From NCBI RefSeq assembly GCF_033193315.1, contig NZ_CP136187.1:2383501-2447500 (forward strand): 64,000 nt of DNA, in the 5' to 3' direction. A model generated the notes under the pieces. That model worked only from the letters and a program-made list of their open reading frames with translations. It made no database searches and was not told where the DNA came from. The translations under genes and the position numbers were made by a program. Source of the DNA: Agathobaculum sp. NTUH-O15-33. Its GTDB lineage: Bacteria; Bacillota; Clostridia; Oscillospirales; Butyricicoccaceae. This document shows positions 60,602 through 64,000 of the stretch, in pieces. Position 1 is the stretch's first letter, and every line of letters starts with the position of its first letter.

Positions 60602-60722
60602 ATGAATCCTCCCTCATATTGGAAATGTCGCTGCGTCAAACCGGCGGCTTTTGCGCAAATTTGTAGCCGTATGCATACTGGTGAAAGCCTTGTATGGAAC
60701 AGTGAAAAGCTTTCTCACAGGG

Positions 60723-62366
<1,644 letters not shown>

Positions 62367-62422
62367 TTATGGGTGATATCTAAGGATTTGAAAGGAAGCA
62401 AATACCACCGAATTATATTATA

Positions 62423-62434
62423 CTACAAATTAAT
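62423..62434 (-). promoter_or_regulatory. Possible promoter -10 region of the GroEL gene
   Basis: The reverse strand reads TATAATATAA about 80 bases before the GroEL start. A convincing -35 is missing (TGGAAT at the right distance). No CIRCE-type inverted repeat is present. Confidence 0.4.
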
Positions 62435-62543
62435 TGGTAATTCCAGTAAAACAGCGCAAAGCCTTGGACCGCACAAGTCTGCTGAAGCCTTTTTTAGATT
62501 CTTCTCCGAAAGAACCGCGCCGCGTGGGAATATCCGAAAAAAG

Positions 62544-62575
62544 CCAAGGAGACTCGCTTTCACGAGGCTCCTTGG
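62544..62575 (-). terminator. Intrinsic terminator of the BCCT transporter gene
   Basis: CCAAGGAG-A-CTCG and CGAG-G-CTCCTTGG form a 12-bp stem with one mismatch (62544-62575), followed on the reverse strand by TTTTTTC. It lies 45 bases after the transporter stop codon. Confidence 0.85.
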
Positions 62576-62620
62576 ATGCCGCGGCTGCCTAAAACGGCCC
62601 CGGCGCTTTCCGTATGGCAA

Positions 62621-64000
62621 TCAAACCTTGACTGCCACCTTCTCTTCTACCTTTTCTTGCGGCTTTGCTTCATCAGCCTGTTTCTCATCTTCCGCCAACG
62701 CTTCCTGCCGTTCCTCCTCTTCCTGCTGCGCAATAATCTTAGCGTGCAGGCCGATTCGGTCGTCATGCTTGAGCCATCGCATCAGTCCGATTTGCGTGCC
62801 CACCAGAATAACTAAAAACGGCGCTGAAAGAATGATCGCGATTTGCTTGATCGCAGTAAAGCTTGCGCCAACCAAAATGATCGCCATTGGGATCACCGCG
62901 AGCAAAACGCAGAAGAACAGACGCAAGGCCATTTTAGGCGTTCCCCGTTTTGTCACAGTCTCAGCCAGCGCCAACGAGGCCGAGTCCATGGACGGCGCCA
63001 CGAAGCCAACGATCAGCAATAGTATAATAAATGGAAGCAGTGTTTTTCCTAGCGGCAGTACCTCTAAAATCCGGTAGATCGCCGCATCGCCCACGCCGCT
63101 GGTAACCAGACCGATTACATCGACCGTACCCTGCAGATGCGTAAAGATGGAAAAGCTGCCGTTGATGCCGAAAATCGCGATACCGCCGCCCGTCATGATA
63201 AACATCGTGTAGATGGCTACTTCCCGAATCGTTCTTCCCTTGGATACCTTGGCAATGAAAATACCCATCATCGCCACATAGTTGAGATAGAACGCCACGA
63301 AGTAGATCGTCCACGCTTCGGGGAAACCGGTATTGGAGACCGGATCGGTGAACAGCGCCATTCTGGGAAGCTTTACGATCATATGGCCCAGCGAGTTGAC
63401 GATGTTCTTGAGAATAAAAGTGGTCGGCCCCATAAACAACACGAACAGGAGGAACAGTACACAAAGGATCGAAGCGGCATTGCTGATGACTTTCATACCC
63501 TTCTGTGTGCCAAGATAGGCCGTGATCGAGTAAACGACCGCGATGAACGCAATGACACCGATCTGCACCACCGGAGTTGCCTCCCAGCCGAACAGCTGCT
63601 TGAGACCGCCGGTTGCCAGCGGCACCGCCAACCCCAAAGAAGAGCTCAGCGCGCCTAAAATGCCGAAAATAACCAGAAAATCAATGACCTTGCCAATAGC
63701 GTTCTTTCCCTTTACCTTTTCGCCCAGCATTGCGCAGCAGACCGCGCTCGTTTGGAAGGACTTCAACTTTCTGACATACACGCCGTAGGCGATTGCCACA
63801 CCCATGATGGTGTACATGGATTGGTTGACAACGCCCCAGTGGAAGAACTGATAACCAAGAGACGACTCGATGACCTCCACGCTGCCGGGCACCATGCCGA
63901 GACCGGGCGTTTGATAATAACTCGCCCACTCGGTAAAGGACCAATATAGTGCGGCCGACGCGAGCGACGCCAACAGCATCATTGAAAAATAGCTGAAATT
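62621..64000 (-). CDS. BCCT family transporter (betaine/carnitine/choline type), N-terminus beyond the window
   Basis: 459 codons are visible; the frame stays open to the window edge, so about 50-80 residues are missing. Visible features are about ten membrane helices, ALYWSFTEWASYYQTPGLGM (the aromatic box region of helix 4), GYQFFHWGVVNQSMYTIMGV, and WTIYFVAFYLNYVAMMGIFI with the WT.YY-like helix-8 pattern. A long charged tail (EEEERQEALAEDEKQADEA) ends the protein. The SFTEW sequence is closer to CaiT-type exchangers than to sodium-driven betaine carriers, but the substrate is uncertain. Confidence 0.9.
   Translation of the reverse strand, partial: NFSYFSMMLLASLASAALYWSFTEWASYYQTPGLGMVPGSVEVIESSLGYQFFHWGVVNQSMYTIMGVAIAYGVYVRKLKSFQTSAVCCAMLGEKVKGKNAIGKVIDFLVIFGILGALSSSLGLAVPLATGGLKQLFGWEATPVVQIGVIAFIAVVYSITAYLGTQKGMKVISNAASILCVLFLLFVLFMGPTTFILKNIVNSLGHMIVKLPRMALFTDPVSNTGFPEAWTIYFVAFYLNYVAMMGIFIAKVSKGRTIREVAIYTMFIMTGGGIAIFGINGSFSIFTHLQGTVDVIGLVTSGVGDAAIYRILEVLPLGKTLLPFIILLLIVGFVAPSMDSASLALAETVTKRGTPKMALRLFFCVLLAVIPMAIILVGASFTAIKQIAIILSAPFLVILVGTQIGLMRWLKHDDRIGLHAKIIAQQEEEERQEALAEDEKQADEAKPQEKVEEKVAVKV

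Overview
The window looks like a chromosomal piece of an anaerobic, GC-rich member of the Clostridia, probably an Oscillospirales gut commensal of the Agathobaculum/Butyricicoccus/Flavonifractor kind. The evidence is consensus sigma-A promoters, strong AAGGAGG ribosome binding sites, a Spo0A-type regulator, S-layer homology (SLH) proteins, an [FeFe] hydrogenase, and butyrate-type CoA enzymes (4-hydroxybutyrate dehydrogenase and CoA transferase). This taxonomy is inferred from gene content only. No tRNA, rRNA, CRISPR array, integrase or IS transposase was found.

Layout. 1-1363: end of a ribose-type sugar ABC operon (binding protein, ATPase cut by the edge). 2004-6351: AraC regulator with TauE/SafE-type and MFS transporters, a small-multidrug-export-type protein, and a PadR/HAAS-like pair with a palindromic operator inside its promoter. 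6359-8991: Gfo/Idh/MocA dehydrogenases, including the remnant of a third. 9149-12261: a hairpin-rich intergenic stretch, ThrE-type exporter halves and cardiolipin synthase. 12270-14440: M24 peptidase and DegV. 14491-14787: a 205-bp palindromic MITE-like element and a structured leader candidate. 14872-22180: two SLH surface proteins. 22198-28572: YitT protein, Spo0A paralogue, and a binding protein (frameshifted) with a hybrid histidine kinase. 28595-31815: DHH phosphoesterase and a hydrogenase fused to rubredoxin-rubrerythrin. 32153-42755: a ten-gene operon (ribose-type ABC importer, degenerate AroD, AroD, IolM-like dehydrogenase, TIM-barrel isomerase, two Gfo/Idh) with a divergent GntR/LacI-type regulator and a zinc dehydrogenase. 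45675-56844: an eleven-gene operon of CoA enzymes and a sugar-type ABC importer, read from a consensus sigma-54 promoter and divergent from an AcoR-like activator. 59294-64000: a small coiled-coil protein, EamA transporter, solitary GroEL and a BCCT transporter.

The two most promising undescribed systems are catabolic. The first (32153-42755) appears to import a cyclitol-, quinate- or glycoside-like compound and oxidise it. It carries AroD translationally coupled to a paralogue that has lost the Schiff-base lysine and the catalytic histidine. The second (45675-56844) couples an ABC importer to a CaiB-type transferase, two GctAB/IpdAB-like pairs whose beta subunits lack the usual catalytic glutamate, a cupin, 4-hydroxybutyrate dehydrogenase and an AbfT-like CoA transferase. 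This points to a substrate degraded as CoA esters toward 4-hydroxybutyrate and possibly butyrate.

At the nucleotide level there is a pair of inverted ~210-bp multi-hairpin repeats (31886-32096 and 45347-45556) with compensatory changes in their stems. There are also G-tract frameshifts in two otherwise intact genes, and an internal ribosome binding site exactly at the hydrogenase-rubrerythrin fusion joint.
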